Shown here: one piece after another, positions 58,991 to 59,949 of the stretch
How the letters are laid out: each line of letters begins with the position of its first letter
Position numbering within the stretch: the stretch's first letter is position 1
From: Rhodobacteraceae bacterium HLUCCA08
Lineage (GTDB): Bacteria > Pseudomonadota > Alphaproteobacteria > Rhodobacterales > Rhodobacteraceae
Length of the DNA: 59,949 nucleotides
Direction of reading: 5' to 3'
Assembly (NCBI GenBank): GCA_001314655.1
Contig: LJSF01000039.1
Span: 67,763 to 127,711 of the forward strand
Translations under genes and position numbers: made by a program
The notes under the pieces: generated by a model
What the model was told of the DNA's origin: nothing
What the model saw: the letters and a program-made list of their open reading frames with translations, nothing else
Database searches by the model: none

Positions 58991-59431
58991 ATGACCGACG
59001 CACCCTGTATATTTCCGACCCTGCGCTTCCGTGATTCCGGCAGGATGCTGGACTGGCTCAAGAAGGCCTTCGGCTTCAACGAGCATGCGGTCTATCGCGA
59101 CGGCGATGCGATCGCGCATGCCGAGCTTCACCTTGGCTCATCAATCATCATGATCGGTCAGGCCAAGGACGATGAATATGGCCGGCTTGTCGGCAACCCC
59201 GACAGCCGCCGGACCGACGCGATCTACATCGCAGTCGCGGATGCGGACGCGGCGCATGCGCGGGCAAAGAAGGCGGGCGCAGTCATCGTCCAGCCGCTGC
59301 GCGACACCGACCACAACAGCCGCGAGTTCACCTGCCGGGACCCGGAGGGAAATCTGTGGGCGTTCGGTACGTACTGGCCCATCGTCGAGCCCGAGATGTC
59401 GGACCGCGCATCCGGACGGGCGCGAGCGTGA
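58991..59431 (+). CDS. VOC-family (glyoxalase/bleomycin-resistance-like) protein
   Basis: A 146-aa protein with the paired beta-alpha-beta-beta-beta modules of the VOC superfamily: FPTLRFRDSGRMLDWLKKAFGF in the first and IYIAVADADAAHARAKKAGA in the second, ending in FTCRDPEGNLWAFGTYWP. The EFTCRDPEGNLW segment carries a potential metal-binding Glu. GGAGG precedes the ATG. Exact substrate not determinable. The next gene overlaps its stop. Confidence 0.85.
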   Translation: MTDAPCIFPTLRFRDSGRMLDWLKKAFGFNEHAVYRDGDAIAHAELHLGSSIIMIGQAKDDEYGRLVGNPDSRRTDAIYIAVADADAAHARAKKAGAVIVQPLRDTDHNSREFTCRDPEGNLWAFGTYWPIVEPEMSDRASGRARA

Positions 59432-59931
59432 CATTTGACCCAATCGACCGCAAGGCCTTGTTCGGGAGCCTCGACGGCGCCGACTGGGACAGCGACGGAA
59501 GCGAGCCCTGGGGCGGGGGCGCGCTCAGTCGGCGCGTGCTGCGCGGCACGCAGATGGCTACAACGCTCTACGAACTGCCGCCGGGGGCGACCGGCGGGCT
59601 CCATCACTGTCACCACGGCGCGGAGGAGATGCTGGTGGTGCTGCAGGGGACCATCACCCTGCGCACGCGGGATGGCGAGCGGGATATCGCGCCCGGCGAC
59701 GTTGCGCTGTTCCCGCCCGGCGCGCAGGCGGCGCATCAGACGATCAACCGGACCGGGGCGCCCACGCGGCATCTGATGATCGGCACGATCGCCACCCCGG
59801 ATGTGGTGGAGTATCCCGACCAAGGCGAAGTGCTCGTGATGGCGCTGACGGAAGGCATGACCGGCGCGCCCCTCTTCGATGTCTTTCCGGCCACGGCCAG
59901 CCGCGTGCGCGACGAACCGGATCCCGATTGA
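59428..59931 (+). CDS. Cupin-domain protein
   Basis: A 167-aa protein with one cupin barrel. Motif 1 is HHCHHGAEEMLVVLQG (metal-binding His/Glu set, about residues 59-74) and motif 2 is DVALFPPGAQAAHQTIN. The N-terminal part (PIDRKALFGSLDGADWD) is helical. GTG at 59428 overlaps the VOC stop as GTGA, so the two genes are translationally coupled. Function unknown; cupins of this kind may be dioxygenases, isomerases or sensors. Confidence 0.82.
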   Translation: MTFDPIDRKALFGSLDGADWDSDGSEPWGGGALSRRVLRGTQMATTLYELPPGATGGLHHCHHGAEEMLVVLQGTITLRTRDGERDIAPGDVALFPPGAQAAHQTINRTGAPTRHLMIGTIATPDVVEYPDQGEVLVMALTEGMTGAPLFDVFPATASRVRDEPDPD

Positions 59932-59949
59932 CGCACGCGACGCGGTCGG

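Noticed and set aside
1-59949. CRISPR array, prophage, rRNA operon or replication origin
   Set aside because: No regularly spaced repeats, phage structural genes, rRNA sequence or dnaA/repABC-type genes were seen anywhere in the window.

Overview
The window is high-GC DNA that looks like a marine-type alphaproteobacterium of the Rhodobacterales (Roseobacter/Paracoccaceae). The evidence is the gene families: a betI-betC-betB-betA choline-O-sulfate operon beside choXWV, a class II GlpX, an MttB-like methyltransferase without pyrrolysine, TctABC/TctDE, a DUF2842 protein next to purA, and a VPxPA-type C-terminal sorting signal. This placement is inference; no rRNA is present.

Layout. 1-7118: choline-sulfate and choline uptake and oxidation to glycine betaine, as two divergent operons (betICBA leftwards, choXWV rightwards) around a near-perfect palindrome. 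7183-28232: mainly housekeeping genes (glutamate dehydrogenase, three Tad-type pseudopilin/vWA genes, hom, glpX, recJ, tRNA-Glu, thiamine diphosphokinase, purA, secG, pyrG), with a very acidic 796-aa protein of unknown function and a sorting-signal protein. 28319-29539: a secreted unknown and a TerB-like protein. 29648-36576: a polar amino-acid/amine ABC transporter followed by two glutamine-synthetase-like ligases and a class I amidotransferase, which together look like a gamma-glutamylation route for an imported amine. 36579-42083: aroQ, a TetR/MttB-like divergent pair, an alanine/glycine symporter with a universal stress protein, and an Lrp/AsnC regulator. 42106-51391: a tricarboxylate module made of AbrB-like transporter, citryl-CoA-lyase-like protein, class III CoA-transferase, TctABC, TctDE and an extra periplasmic binding protein. 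51411-54214: a second TetR, paralogous to the first, divergent from a dimethylglycine/N-methylproline-demethylase-like flavoprotein. 54215-58103: a degraded accessory stretch holding a complete IS21-family element with a 6-bp target duplication, an SDR pseudogene and a serine-hydrolase remnant. 58104-59931: AraC regulator, VOC protein and cupin.

How it fits together. A large part of the window concerns methylated amines and their nitrogen: choline sulfate to betaine, an MttB-like demethylase and a DMG-demethylase-like flavoprotein under twin TetR regulators with matching operator-like sites, amine glutamylation, and glutamate dehydrogenase. The second theme is uptake of a tricarboxylate (probably citrate), with predicted activation by CoA transfer and cleavage by a citrate-synthase-like lyase. 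Recurrent sequence-level patterns are G+C hairpins directly after all three transporter-operon binding-protein genes, three AT-rich palindromes with a TTACGTAA core in the amine operon, and two genes whose best-supported starts are non-canonical (CTG and ATA).
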